Shown: in pieces, positions 36,945-48,458 of the stretch
Layout: each line of letters begins with the position of its first letter
How positions within the stretch are numbered: position 1 is the first letter of the stretch
Assembly (NCBI GenBank): GCA_021234155.1
Contig: JAJEKV010000008.1
Coordinates: 12,318,975-12,382,974, forward strand
Length of the DNA stretch: 64,000 bases
Origin: Isoetes taiwanensis
Taxonomy: Eukaryota; Streptophyta; Lycopodiopsida; Isoetales; Isoetaceae
Reading direction: 5' to 3'
Notes under the pieces: model-generated
What the model saw: only the letters and a program-made list of their open reading frames with translations
What the model was told of the DNA's origin: nothing
The model's database searches: none
Position numbers and translations under genes: made by a program

Positions 36945-37830
36945 CTAGAGGACTACTGCAGGAGGAATATCGAAACCCTGAAAGATACACAATCTTCTGC
37001 GCTTCCAGATGGACCACAGCAACCATGTTGATGCCAAATGAAATGCTTGACTCCGCACCTTATTCCAAGTATCCGGATAAATAGCCAGAAGCACTTGCTG
37101 ACTTGTCAATGTCACATGAAAAAGAGAAAGCAGCCAAGACCAAATAGGCTGGAGATGATCACATAAAAAGAAACAATGCTCAATGGTCTCGTCCCTTTGC
37201 TTGCACAGTGGCCAGAGTGCTGACACTCGAGGATCAAATCTGTGGACAAGCACATTCACCCGAGGGCATCTGTGAAGAATCTGCCACCAATGCACAGCCA
37301 CCTGAGGATGGAGTAGTTTATCCCAAGCCCAAGTCCACATACGTCTCCCACTACGAGGTGAGAGCTGAAGGGACCACTTAGTGGATGGCAGAAGGATATC
37401 ACCATTGACAAGCAGCCTATACATAGAGTTCACAAGCCTATGCTCGTGAACAATCTGGTGGGAAACCCACATGCACCCTTCAATCGCCTCTGGAGCAACC
37501 AATGGCAGAGTACTAGCAACCTTTTGCCAAATAGGTCTGTCCCATCGAGACAACAAGAATTTTGTTTGAAAGATTTGCCAAGTCGCTAACTGGCCGGAAT
37601 CATACCATGCCGCAACTGTTAAGATTCCTGCTAACCTCCAGCGCCGTTGAGTTAATGGATGAACTGAGGCACAAAGTGGGAGATTATTTTCCACAGGTAT
37701 CCACCAACAAGGGGCACTCAACTGATGACATGCAACAAGATCAATACGAAATAAGGTCCGTATCATCTCCCAAGACTCCAGAAAGCCTTTCAAAAAAGGG
37801 GAGGCATTAGGAAGATAAGCATTTATCTTC
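36945..37830 (-). mobile_element. L1-type LINE fragment (RT C-terminus and zinc-binding domain)
   Basis: One long frame (about 280 codons, 37,793-36,945) carries the post-RT region FLESWEMIRTLFRIDL, the WDKLLHPQVAVHWWQILHR segment and a zinc-binding segment (CKQRDETIEHCFFLC), followed by LLWSIWKRRRLCIFQ. It belongs to the same family as the neighbouring copy. It lacks the natural 3' end and poly(A), and stops at about 36,945 exactly where the 5'-truncated copy at 33,462-36,944 begins. Its 5' end abuts a copia relic at about 37,835. The single open frame of 849 bp indicates a rather recent copy. Confidence 0.75.
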
Positions 37831-37838
37831 TAGTTCCA

Positions 37839-38500
37839 TCATCTAGGTGCCTGCCTAAGTCCACACAAACTTTTCTTCAACTTGAAAACATAACTAGGGT
37901 ACTCCTTATTCACAAAACTCAGAGGTTGCTGCATGTACAACTCCTCTACTAAATCTCCATTTAAAAAGGCTGATTTGAAATCTAGCTCATAAACTGGCCA
38001 AGAATTTTGTGCTGCTAAATTAAGAACGACATGTAATGTGTCAAGCCAAACCACAAGCGACAAGTCTAGCTTTATGCCTAGAAATCGTACCATCTGAATG
38101 GTACGATATACCCATTTTGCACCAATTATATTCTTGCCTAGAGATTTTGGCACAAGCTCCCAAGTGCCTTGTTTATGCAACATGCCTAATTCATCCTTCA
38201 TTGCACTGACCCAATGATCACATTTTATTGCTTGACCATAGAAAATAGGATCATTGTCATTGAGACCATGAGATAATCAATACAAATACAAGCCCTAAGA
38301 TGATTGAGAGCATAGAAATCTTTCTTCTTTTCATCATTTATTTTGGGAACCCACTTAATATCGAGAATTTCACCCAAATCCTTGAGATTAAGATTTGTCT
38401 TGAACGCTTCTTTCCAAGTAAAGTAATTATGATCGTCGAGAACTGGATGTTGAAAGTATTTCCAGGGATCATGACTAACTATCATTAGAGAGCACAAAAA
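37839..38500 (-). mobile_element. Ty1/copia relic: reverse-transcriptase and probable gag parts
   Basis: A Ty1/copia-type reverse transcriptase segment (37,839-38,201) is recognised by TWELVPKS, WVYRT, YELDFKSAFLNGDL and KSLCGLRQAPR. Upstream on the same strand (38,225-38,497) is a stretch resembling a copia gag N-terminal domain (DDHNYFTWKEAFK). Protease and integrase are not seen between them, and no LTRs are recognised. It is a broken fossil, reduced to pieces, and probably older than the LINE copies that abut it at 37,830. Confidence 0.65.
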
Positions 38501-38586
38501 ACTAGCAAATTCTTAAGAAAGAAGGCCTAGATTACTACAATAGAGGCTATATTTCCACAATAAAGCCAAAAAGTTTGCTAAACTTT

Positions 38587-38800
38587 TTTGGGTTGCCCCT
38601 AAGGGGGCAAGCCCTTGTTGAGGTGGGTTTGTGGCATATGCTAATTAGCGTTTAACCATGCAATTAACTAGACTTAAAGATGGGGTATATGCCAATATAT
38701 ACCCAGAATATGCCAATGACTGCTAAAAACCCATCATAGGCTGTAAATGCTCGGTTGCCCCTGTTGCTGGAGAGGAACTGTGGAAACCGGGAAACCGGTG
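38587..38800 (+). repeat. Dispersed repeat family X, copy 3
   Basis: The longest copy. It begins TTTTTTGGGTTGCCCCTAAGG with the hairpin partner GGGGGCAAGCCC, then TTGTGGCATATGCTAATTAGC, a GGGTATATGCCAATATATAC segment, TGACTGCTAAAAACC, TGTAAATGCTCGGTTGCCC and CTGTGGAAACC. It lies about 130 bp 5' of the NOC1-like gene fragment, on the same strand. Confidence 0.6.
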
Positions 38801-38927
38801 CTCGCTCCTTGCTCGAGGCTGCAGCATTGATGGATGTCGCTCGAATGTTGGTCTGATACCCTAGAATTGGGCTGTAGATGGGAGATAAACTTCAGACAGT
38901 GTGGCATAGTGATGACGACTTGCCAAA

Positions 38928-39930
38928 ATGAAGGCCTCTCGACGGGCCGAAGCCGCAGGCAAGTTGCATCCTTTGGTTAGGGGTTGGGATTTTCATCATC
39001 TGGATTCAATTTCAATGATGCGGATTTTTTGAAGAAAGGTCCTATTGCGCTTACAGCTAATCAGAAGAGGAAGCAAGCCTCTAATGATGGGGTGCTACCT
39101 GCAAAGAAGCTTAAGGTTGCAAAGAGGATACCTAATGCGAAGTTTCACTCTAAATTCAAAGGAGAAGGGCTTAAACCTGATGGGCCCAATCTCAAGGATA
39201 AGACTAGTGGTCCTCAGAAGCATGAACATACATCTTCGTGGGTTTCGTAATCTTTTGATGGACTTGCTAGGTTCTCGAAAACCTGTGGGCCACATGATAT
39301 TTTCGCACATCGAGACTTCAAATTTTCGTTGGTTTGAGGCCGCTTCACGCTTGGCAACTACTTTTAGATTAGGACATGACGATCATTAGATGCAAAGAAA
39401 TGTAGTGCTAGATGACTTGATGATTCGCAGAAAATGACGTAAGTTTGAGATGTTATTGACCAAGGTAACCTCGTAATATAAAAATTGCGTCGAGTGATCC
39501 CAATATGCAATGGGTTATGATCGCACGCAGTCCCAGACCGGTGATAAAGTAGCAAAGAATGACTGTGAACCATACAAGACAATCCAATTGCCAACATTAA
39601 GACCCTTGATGCCCTTTTAGGTGAACTATTAAGACTTGTTTGTTTGGCAAATAAATTTTATATGCCTTTTGCTTAAATGAGTGAGCATGTTTGTAGGAAT
39701 GGTGGCTTCAAAGGGTGGAAAAAGACATGCTGTAGCAACCATGGATGTGCTGAAGGAATTATTTATTACTAGGTGAGACAAATATTGATTAAGAAGTCTC
39801 ATTATTTTGCAAACCAAATTTGCACTAATTTCTTGATCTACCATAATAGCTTGTTACCTGATCGGAAGTTAAAACAGTTGGGGCATCAACCACTTGGACT
39901 TCTGCCAAATACCTGCTTCAAACTGCAGCA
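38928..39930 (+). pseudogene. NOC1/SWA2/CEBPZ-like gene fragment, N-terminal part
   Basis: NOC1 family proteins (SWA2 in Arabidopsis, CEBPZ in animals) act in early 60S ribosome assembly in the nucleolus. Family words in order are LGFSSSGFNFNDADF (38,984), a Lys-rich linker, DNPIANIKTLDALLG (39,578-39,622), MVASKGGKRHAVATMDVLKE (39,699-39,772) and LLPDRKLKQL (39,851). Between the last three pieces lie two short introns with GT and AG ends (39,621-39,696; 39,773-39,849) that keep the reading phase, so this is a genomic rather than a reverse-transcribed copy. Frames are broken in the N-terminal part and before 39,578. The sequence diverges after about 39,930, and the large CBF domain that should follow is missing. 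Without a trace of function, it is best read as a truncated duplicate. Confidence 0.6.
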
Positions 39931-39934
39931 TTGA

Positions 39935-42900
39935 TGCGGTAAAATCACAGAAATATGCATTTCTTTATATGTAAGTTACTTTCCTACCTCTTTAGATAGT
40001 ATGTGTAAGAGATTGGTTGCAAGGCTTGTTGTATTAGTGACTGTTTTAAATGGACGAAAATCTCCATCTACACTAGCAACTAGACATGCCATGTAGATTA
40101 TTTGAAGAAATCTGGCATTGCAGATGGAACTATAGCATTGCGTCAAGATATGTGCGCATATTTTGCAGCATTTGACAAAGGATTCACATGTAAACCCAAT
40201 GCATTCTTGCTGTGGGGACAGGAATTTTTATTCAATGGGCCAAGCAAAACTTCATAGTCATGGATTCACCACTCAGGGATCAGTCTACTGCGACTAACAA
40301 TCTGCAGGTTTGTCTCTCGTGAGAAGCTGCTGTTGTATTGTTTTCAGCGTGAGTTTAAATGTATAAACGTTATAGTTTTAAATTATGGGCTCATGTGCCC
40401 ATTATATTGGAGGAATGGCACTGCTTGGGGTCACGAAGTAAAGAAATTGGAGAAGTGGTGCTGAAGATAATGAAATGGTCACAGATGTATGTAAAGAGAT
40501 TTAATGTCTTCCCCGTAGGAGAAAGAGATAATATATCATGCGAGATTTTCATGTTAGCATGCTGTGATACCCCATATGTCATCCATATTAGCATGTTTGC
40601 CTATTTGTTAGAATTATATTTAGTGCTTTCATCTGACTGTCTTAATCACTATAGCAGAAGTTGAATTCCTTAGACAAGTTTTGCAAGAAAAAATCATTTG
40701 ATGGCCCATTTTTTAGGGTAAGGTATATGAGGAGCTTACTATCTAGTAGGCAATCCATCATGTATGTTGCTGCATTACTGCAATACTGATGTTATGTGGA
40801 CTTTACTGATGTGGTTTTTCTTCTCAATAGCTATTGCAGGAAGGTAAAGGAGCTTGTTGTGCTTGTTGTACGGCTATCCCTATCCCATCCAATTGTCTGT
40901 TTCAATGTGATAGATAATGAGAGGCATTTAAGCCTTGCTCTGGTGCAAAGCTATATGGAACCTTGCTTTGGTGTATTGACTGTGGCATGTTGCCCATGGA
41001 AGAAATGTCTTAAAAACAAAAATGAAGCATCATCTCTCTCCACGAATACATGGGTATCTGAGACATGGAAAAGATTGACTTTGCAAAAGACAGTTTCAGG
41101 CTTTTATGGGTTTATCTCAAGGTGAAGCCATTCTTTACGGAAAAAGTTGTCATGCCTTTGTTACGTTGTTCGTGAGTACTTTGAATATCTTAAATTTCAT
41201 TTATCCATCTTAAGTATCCCTGCTTATTGACTGTTGAATGCAAGCTTTTGACTAACAGGAGAATTGTTTTGAATTGCAGGGTTTGCAGCACTTTTGTATC
41301 CTCTTGCAGGAAATAGCAAATACTTGTTGCAGGTTTTGTGATAGCACACAGCAAAAGACATTTTTACCACTATTTGATGTGCAACATGCGTCATCTTTTG
41401 GTCATGTTTCTGAATTTGGTCATGTTTCTATAGCTCAGCCAAACATGCCATGCAAAACATCCTTTAGGAATTGGAGCTGGTTTTGTCGGCTTCAGTGTGA
41501 CATAGAGAGGAGACCAGACTACAAATTCAGAGAAAAAGTTGGGGAAGTTTGCGTAATTGCCATATCTGTACCATATAAAGACACGACATCTTTGATTCCC
41601 AGTTCTTTTTGCAGCATTTGTATGGGCACCTTTTTGGCAACTGAGACAAAAAGTTCCTTGAGGTAACGTATAAAGTGGTGTGCTTAAACAATTGGTTTAC
41701 AAAACTTACCATTAGCTTTTCCAAAGGAAGTTTTAGCATACATAGTTATTCAATTTGAACTTTGAACCCAACCCAACTTTATTAGATCCTTTTACTCATT
41801 ACTCAAAAACAAAAGCTAACATTTCTCTTTCCTAGCTCCCTGCATTTTGAATTTGCACTAAATTGCCTTGCATTATGGTTCCAATGTTAGTATCTAATAT
41901 CTATCTCGACTTGCATGCTAACAATCGAGATTTGAACCTGCACCATTGCCTTGTTGCCCATATGATACATAGATGTTGACATCAACCACCATAGGATTCC
42001 CACTATATTCTCCACTTTATATTACTACTAGAAAATTGCCCACCTTCATGGGCAATCGAAAGTCTTTGGGATGTCAAGTATTAATTTATATTACGTTATT
42101 TTAAATGTAAAAGAAAAAATAGTTAGTTTTTGTAATTTGAAATTGAAAATGGTAAAACTTCTCGATATAAACGTGTGCAATTTTTTATGATTGTGGACAA
42201 TGGCCTTGTGACATTTTCTTCATGTTCTCGATATTGTTAGAGTATGGAATCTCTTTGTGTGTACATATGTACATGTGTGTGTACATATATTTGCATGTCT
42301 ACGTGTACAAGTTCTATCACTTCAAAAATGCTGCCAACTAAAATGTGTTTGTTGCAATACATACTTCTAAATAGATATATTTTTGCTTTCTGATGCATGA
42401 TATTAGTAACTTTGCAGGTATATTTTAATGGCCACAATCCATTTCAAAAGCTATGTTTTTTATAGAATCATTATTCCGATACCATTTACGTTTTTAAATT
42501 CTACTTGTTCGCCATGCCAAAGCAAAGACAATTTGAAAAAACTAGACAAGAGCTTTCAAAACAGGCTTAAGAGCCCTCACGACCGAGGATCTAAGAGCTT
42601 CCAGCCTTTTATCGCATGATTTATCGCCTTTTGTATCTTATCCCATATTTATGTTTTGAATCCAAAATCATTATAAGTTTTTTTCCATGTGGTGGCTTAA
42701 TTTTTTGTGTTCTCAACCACGCTGAATCTACCGAGGATCTGCGGATAAGTGGTGTGATGCTAGTGCTATTTTCTTATTACAATGTCCCTCTCCTATAGTA
42801 CATGTGCATATTGAAAGCAACATGGAATGAACTGTATTATCATGTTTAAGGAGTTAGTTCACGTCTATCTATTCTAAAATGAACAATTGAGCTTTTCGGA

Positions 42901-43910
42901 CGTGGCCAACACAATGTTTGATATAGATGTAAAATGCATGTTTGTGTTATTTTTAATTCGAACAAAACAGGTTGTCCACGTAACCTAACGCCAAAATTGT
43001 AAATAATAGTTTATAATGTCTAGTGGTGTCTCTGCATTCATATCCGTTTGCCGTGGTGCATCAAAGTCTAGGACGTAATAATAGCATTGAACTTGTTGAA
43101 ATTTGACTAAAATTTTCATAGGCAAAATTGCATGTTTATGAGTAACATTCTCGATGATACTCCTCTCACACCACTTTGAATTGTACAAGAGTCTTACACA
43201 TGACAAGGGGCATCCGTGCATTAAGAACTTGGTATATGCTTTTTTGCCCCGGCCTTTGTTAGAAAGGTTTCCCAATGTGCTTTATTTTTTTTTTTTTTAA
43301 CTAGAGGTCCACTTGGTGTAAGTGTTTTGCGCTTTTTGTCGCCGACACCTAGCCGGAAGAAACCGAAGGCGATCTTATAGAAGTGTAAAAAAATGTAGAG
43401 CCTACCACTTATTCTTGGAAGTCATTCGAAGCTAAAGGTTAGGACAGATAGATATATATTATATTAATATCCACGGAGATCCTGTGGTGATTTCTTGAGG
43501 GATATGATCTGTGATTAGGCTATTTATCGAGAACTAACAAAGGGTATCAAAGCAAGTAGATATGCTCAAGAAGGTGTTGACGGAATTTAAACTAGTGTAA
43601 AGCACAAGTAGGTACAGCCGAGGAGGAGTTGTAAGGATAAGGATGCAAAATTGTACATAAGATTATTAGATGATAATGTGGCATTGGGGCTGCCAAAGGC
43701 CGGTGCATTTGAGTTATTCATCAGAGAAACAAGGAGGAGTTCAATCTGCAAGAGGTAAATTGCGTAGGCTTGAATTGGCCCTTTCCAGACCTAGAATAAT
43801 ATTTTAGGGATCAAGGGTCAAATTCTTGTTGAAAACAAGAATCAAGTATCAAGTATTGTATTGTTTTGAAGTAGCATTTTTGATTGATTGTGAATCATGA
43901 CTTTGAAGTA
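39935..43910. other. Intergenic; unassigned coding-like islands
   Basis: Segments near 41,065-41,175 (DFAKDSFRLLWVYLKVK followed by a GTGAGT donor) and 41,274-41,666 (after an AATTGCAG acceptor-like site, 130 codons) look coding but match no family I recognise. They could be remains of the truncated gene upstream or of another gene. At about 42,025 an ACTAGAAAATTGCCCACC/GGGCAAT inverted motif occurs. Confidence 0.3.
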
Positions 43911-43913
43911 TGA

Positions 43914-43975
43914 TTTAAGCCACTTCACCCTCGAGTCACAGAGGGCAACCCTCCGTGCGCAGCACCTTGTTTTTT
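43914..43975. repeat. Dispersed repeat family Y, copy 2
   Basis: Nearly identical to 23,190-23,262 over about 60 bp: GATTTAAGCCACTTCACC, then AGAGGGCAACCCTCC, then GCAGCACCTTG and a T-run. It lies about 180 bp from the copia gag relic, and the two may or may not be related. Confidence 0.55.
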
Positions 43976-44151
43976 TTTGAAAGTAATAGACGGTTTTATC
44001 ATTAATTATAAAATCTCAAGTACATAGCAAAGTATATGCTTTTGCTAGAAAAGCATACCAAAATATAAGTGTGAAACCAACATAGAGCTTCATAGTACGG
44101 GAAATATGTAAAACATGTTCTAGCATTCCTTGGACAATTAAATTTTAGATG

Positions 44152-44938
44152 TCATACTTCACCACACCCATAACAGGGTCCAATTTGCTTACTTTTGTTA
44201 TCATTACTCCCTTTTCTAACAACAAGTACCTCAGCAGTCTCCTCATCATCTTCATTCTCATTTTCAGTCATGAATTTTTGTTCTATTTCTGTCCTAGCAA
44301 TTTGCTCAGCCTCTTCTCTGGTTTTGGCAACTGTTCTTATAAGTGTGGCTAATGTTCCATGATTAGTGAACATTTTTGAGATTGCTAGAATCTGATGGCT
44401 TTCAGACATTGTTACCCCAGCTGCCTCTAGGTCAGCACATAATGAGTCAAACTTGTGAAACATGGTAGTCAGATCAACCTTCTCATCAAACCTTATTTTT
44501 CTAGTTTCCTTTTCCACAACATCTATCTGTGAAAAACTCTTTGTTTGATAAGTTTTAATTAGATATCTCCATGCATCCCTAGGGCTCAGGTCTCTTAACT
44601 TAAGCATTATGCTAGGAGCAACTTTGCACATTATTATAGCTTTAGCCTGACTGTTTTCCAATTCTTCACTTAGCTTATCACTGCTTGTACTTACCTCCTT
44701 TGATTTGGCAGTGGACCCTCCTAACTTTGTTGCTGAGGATTCTCCTACTGCAGCACTGTCAACTTCATCACTCACCTCAGCATTTGGTTCAATAATATAC
44801 CACAGGCCTTCAAACTGCAGAACTTTCTTGATTCTCTCTTTCCATATTTGAAATCCTCCAACTCCTTGAAATACTTCAACAGAGCTTAATAAAGTGGCTC
44901 CAAATCGTGTAGACATTGTGTGACTTGCTCTGATACCA
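44152..44938 (-). mobile_element. Ty1/copia relic: primer-binding site and gag
   Basis: A 254-codon frame (44,916-44,152) has the copia gag layout: an N-terminal GFQIWKERIKKVLQFEGLW motif, a conserved middle (PRDAWRYLIKTYQTKS) and a C-terminus reaching the start of a zinc knuckle (CYGCGE). Just upstream is a TGGTATCAGAGC primer-binding site (44,927-44,938), complementary to initiator tRNA-Met as usual in this family. No pol domains follow on the minus strand and no LTR pair is recognised, so it is an incomplete fossil. The long open gag suggests a fairly recent insertion. Confidence 0.75.
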
Positions 44939-44939
44939 C

Positions 44940-47900
44940 TTAAAAACTTAGCACTAGTTCAAGTTAATCAATAAGCATTTAGACTTGAACAACTTATAAA
45001 TGTCATACACGAACAATTTACATACTGAACATCTTATGAATAAATCATATACAAACACAAGCAACTTTGATCGATTCCACCAGTGAACCTGATCATCTAT
45101 ATTACACGAAATTCATCTTATATACATTGGATCGCCGCTTTCCATCAATCCTTGTATCATATCCTTTAGTTTAGCAAGTCGGTTGCTAGATCTCTATTTT
45201 CATAACCACCTGCTTGGGAATATTGTTCACTGAGCTATGTATATGGGATAACTATAAATAAATAATATTTACAATCTAAGACCATTGTCTTAGGCTTTAC
45301 CATATTCAATGAGAAATTCATGCCCCTTTATGTTGTAATATGTTCTTCACCATTGGTGCACCTTTCTTGCCAAACAAGCTGAGCTTATCTAGAGCTTGAT
45401 TTGGCTATGTCCTGGCCTTGCATTGATTGAAACAGAGAGTAGACGGATACTCAGAAAGAGATTTGGATGCTCAAATGTGGTTCAAAATATTCTATTCCGG
45501 TTGTTTCAGCACCTGGGAATGCAACACAGAAAAGGGAGAACTTTTTTTTTTGGCTTTTAAGAACCATCCGACCTTGGATCGGATTAGGCTGACTCCGACC
45601 TAGGTCGAAAATGCTCGGATTTTTGGGCTGGCCTAGGTCGGCCCCAACCATGTGGATTGTTATTATCCAGTATGGCTCTTTCTGTAAAAACATGGGTTCA
45701 AATCCAACTGACATCATTTTTCTATAAGGTCATTGTTAGGAAGGTGTTCTTATATAAGATCGCATCATTTTTCTGTAAGGTCATAAGGTTGTTATAGAAG
45801 GTGTTCTTCTATAAGGTCATAATGTTCTCATGTAATGTAGGCTTTCAAACTATTCCAACCAAGCTTTCAATGACCATAATTCTTTCAGGAGATTTAGAAA
45901 CCTCTAAAATTATGCCTAATTTCCAATTGCTCCTCATTGTTTATGATTTGGACCAATTTATATGAATGTGTGAAATAGAGATCTCCAAACATAGGACCCC
46001 TAGATCCCAAATCTTGTAGGTTCCATGAAGGCTTGCTTTGTGAAACCAAATGATGAGTACTTATTTAGATGCTCACTAATGCGTAGTTCAAAGAGTGTTA
46101 AAGGCATGCCTTGCATCCTCATGGTAAAAACCTTCATTTCCTTTTTTGAAAATCCTATAGTTCTTGTGCATAAGAACTCTCCTCTTAACTTAATTGCTCT
46201 TACAATTAAAGTACTGTGCTGTCATGATGTAAAAAATATTATTATAATGTTTGCAATTCAAGGTTCAAGTATATTTATTTAGAAAGATATCATGACATTA
46301 TTCGTTTTTTCCATGTATTATGGCATTTGGTTCATCTTTTATTGCAAACCATTGATGTGGGGAATATTCCTGGCATTGTACCAGATCGATGGCCCACATC
46401 ATTTACAACTAAAGCCAGACAAACTTTTCCAATGGTGCACCTTGACCTCAATGGTCTAAAACCACAATATCATTATACGAGAGAAATTACATAAACCTTG
46501 GTCTAAAACCCGTGGTGGGATTTGTTTTCTAGAAGACAGAGGAAGCTCAGCGTAGAATGCAGCTCAAAGAGTTATTCCGATTGACAGGGGCCAAGCTGTT
46601 TGAGGATAACATTTGGGGCCGATTTCTGCAGCTTCGATTCTCCAAATTTCCAATTTGTTTGCCAGCAGAAGAGCCTTTTGATTGATCGCTGCCTCAAGGG
46701 CACCTTTTATTAAGCTTGGCCAGAGCTAAGAGCTCTGTGACAAATTGAAATTCATGGCCTTTTACTTTTCTGCTCAATCCGATGCCAATTGTGAGCAGAT
46801 CCTCGCCGGGTTCTTCTTTCCAGTCACAATCAAATTCGAGCTCTGCTAGTGCTGCCAAATTACAGTGCCGCTACTTTTATGGGGCCGGAAAAACCCTTTG
46901 AAGAGCCTTTGAAGAAATGGAAGACAGGGGGAGAGCTCAGAAAACCACGGTTCCGGCAGAGCGCTCCATAGAAGTCGCGGCGACCAAGCAGAATATCGAT
47001 TCTGATCTTGGCTTCAAAGGGAAGAGCAAAGCAGCTTCGGATTCGCATCCTTTGCCAATAAGCTAAGGCCTCCAAAGCCAATTCCGGCATTCAATTCGTC
47101 AAAGAAGCCCACCCAAATTTGGACAATTTTTGAGTCACAGAGAGATCCGAACATCGATTACTTCAAATCCGCTAGATTGCAGGGGCAGGGCCACTGGATG
47201 GGCATCTCTGGCCCACGCACGCGGAGGTGCGTTGGCCTCCCTCTCGCAGACGGCGCCCTCTGGACACATACCACAGGGCATGACAGGAATTGGCTCGTGC
47301 CTTCCAAATTTGGTTTTCTGCAATTGAGCCTTTGCAAAACGATCCATGCAAGAAGGCAGTTGCAAAGCACCCAAAATAGCAATAACCACTCAAGCTCCTC
47401 CCACATGGCAAATTATACCATTTTTTATACAATACCATACTGAAATCATAGTCCTAACCACTGCCAGAAAACCCTCCCCCAACCCAAAACGAATTAGGCA
47501 AAGTATATGGTTAGTGCGTATAAAAATACGTAAAAAGATGACGGGTGGTTTGACTAGTCGTGTGAGCGAAGTTGTAGGGGTTTAAGGCTTATTGTTCCAT
47601 GGTCCGGATTAGAAAGGAACCCATCCGAAGTTAGAAGGCGATGAATTGCCTGATGGCTGTCTCTTGCTTATCCGAACATGCCCCGCCATGGTTCTTGGCA
47701 GAGGCGCTTGGGCGGCCGATTTGCGACATGAAGGCCCCTTTGATTCAATTGAAGGAACATTTGGGGCAGGTTATGCCCTATCCAATGTTTTCCATGGGGA
47801 TGGTCGTGGATAAGGTAGGGCAATGGTAGTGGACTTCTGCCTATGGAAAAGACTCAGAGCTTGTTTTGAATGCTTTTTCGGCTATGTAGAGAGTTTTAAT

Positions 47901-48300
47901 TCATGGTTTCAATTGAAGAGCATCCAGGGTTTTAATTTTTTTTCCCTTGTATTTGTAACAGGGGCCAGGCATAAATGCATGTCATTATTTGGGTAAGCAG
48001 ATTGCTGTTTGGTGCTGCCGGTTTTTGGCAAGGGGTTCAACTCCCCGAGTAATTAAGATCATAATCTGTATGTGGAGCACAGTTGTAGCATGCTTGTCAG
48101 GAACCAGTGTAACTCTAGTTTTGCATCATATAGCAGACAACTCCTCTTCTATGGAGGGATTGAAGTGGGCCTAGAGAAAGGACTATCTTCCTACATCAAA
48201 ATGAAGAATTCTTGCACCTGCTACTGTATTTGGGTAGCGTAGAAGGCATGTGTCTATTGAAGACTTAGTCAAACATAATTACAGTGGTTTTGCGAGCCCT
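44940..48300. other. Intergenic; coding-like islands and a GC-rich block
   Basis: Two plus-strand stretches read as coding: 46,225-46,490 (contains QTIDVGNIPGIVPDRWPTSF) and, after a TTTTCTAG acceptor-like site, 46,534-46,686 (contains RRMQLKELFRLTGAKLFEDN, then a stop). They do not join by a normal intron and match no family I know. About 46,860-47,440 is GC-rich, with open frames on both strands overlapping each other, so no coding choice is possible. A CGACCTAGGTCG palindrome lies at 45,596 with related words nearby. Confidence 0.3.
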
Positions 48301-48316
48301 AAATAGTAGAGCCACA

Positions 48317-48343
48317 TCAGCGTTTGATACCGTCAAACGCTGA
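48317..48343. repeat. Perfect 11-bp inverted repeat
   Basis: TCAGCGTTTGA (48,317-48,327) and TCAAACGCTGA (48,333-48,343) can form a hairpin with a 5-base loop. The right arm runs into TGACGT, a bZIP-type core. It lies about 650 bp upstream of the HNH gene, and any regulatory role is speculative. Confidence 0.5.
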
Positions 48344-48458
48344 CGTGTAAGGATATGGTCTCATTTCAGGGCATTTGTAATAGTCAAGGGTCCAAAGTGA
48401 ATAACATAAAGGTCCAACCATAATAGAGAGGGTCCCCATTACCATATCTAATACAACT

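Noticed and set aside
42015-42060. Helitron-like 5' end (ACTAGAAAATTGCCC with inverted GGGCAAT)
   Set aside because: Only a short motif matches. No CTRR-type 3' end with hairpin or helicase sequence was found nearby.
46860-47440. Several overlapping frames on both strands in a GC-rich block
   Set aside because: GC-rich DNA lacks stops by chance. The frames overlap each other on both strands, and none shows family motifs or splice support.
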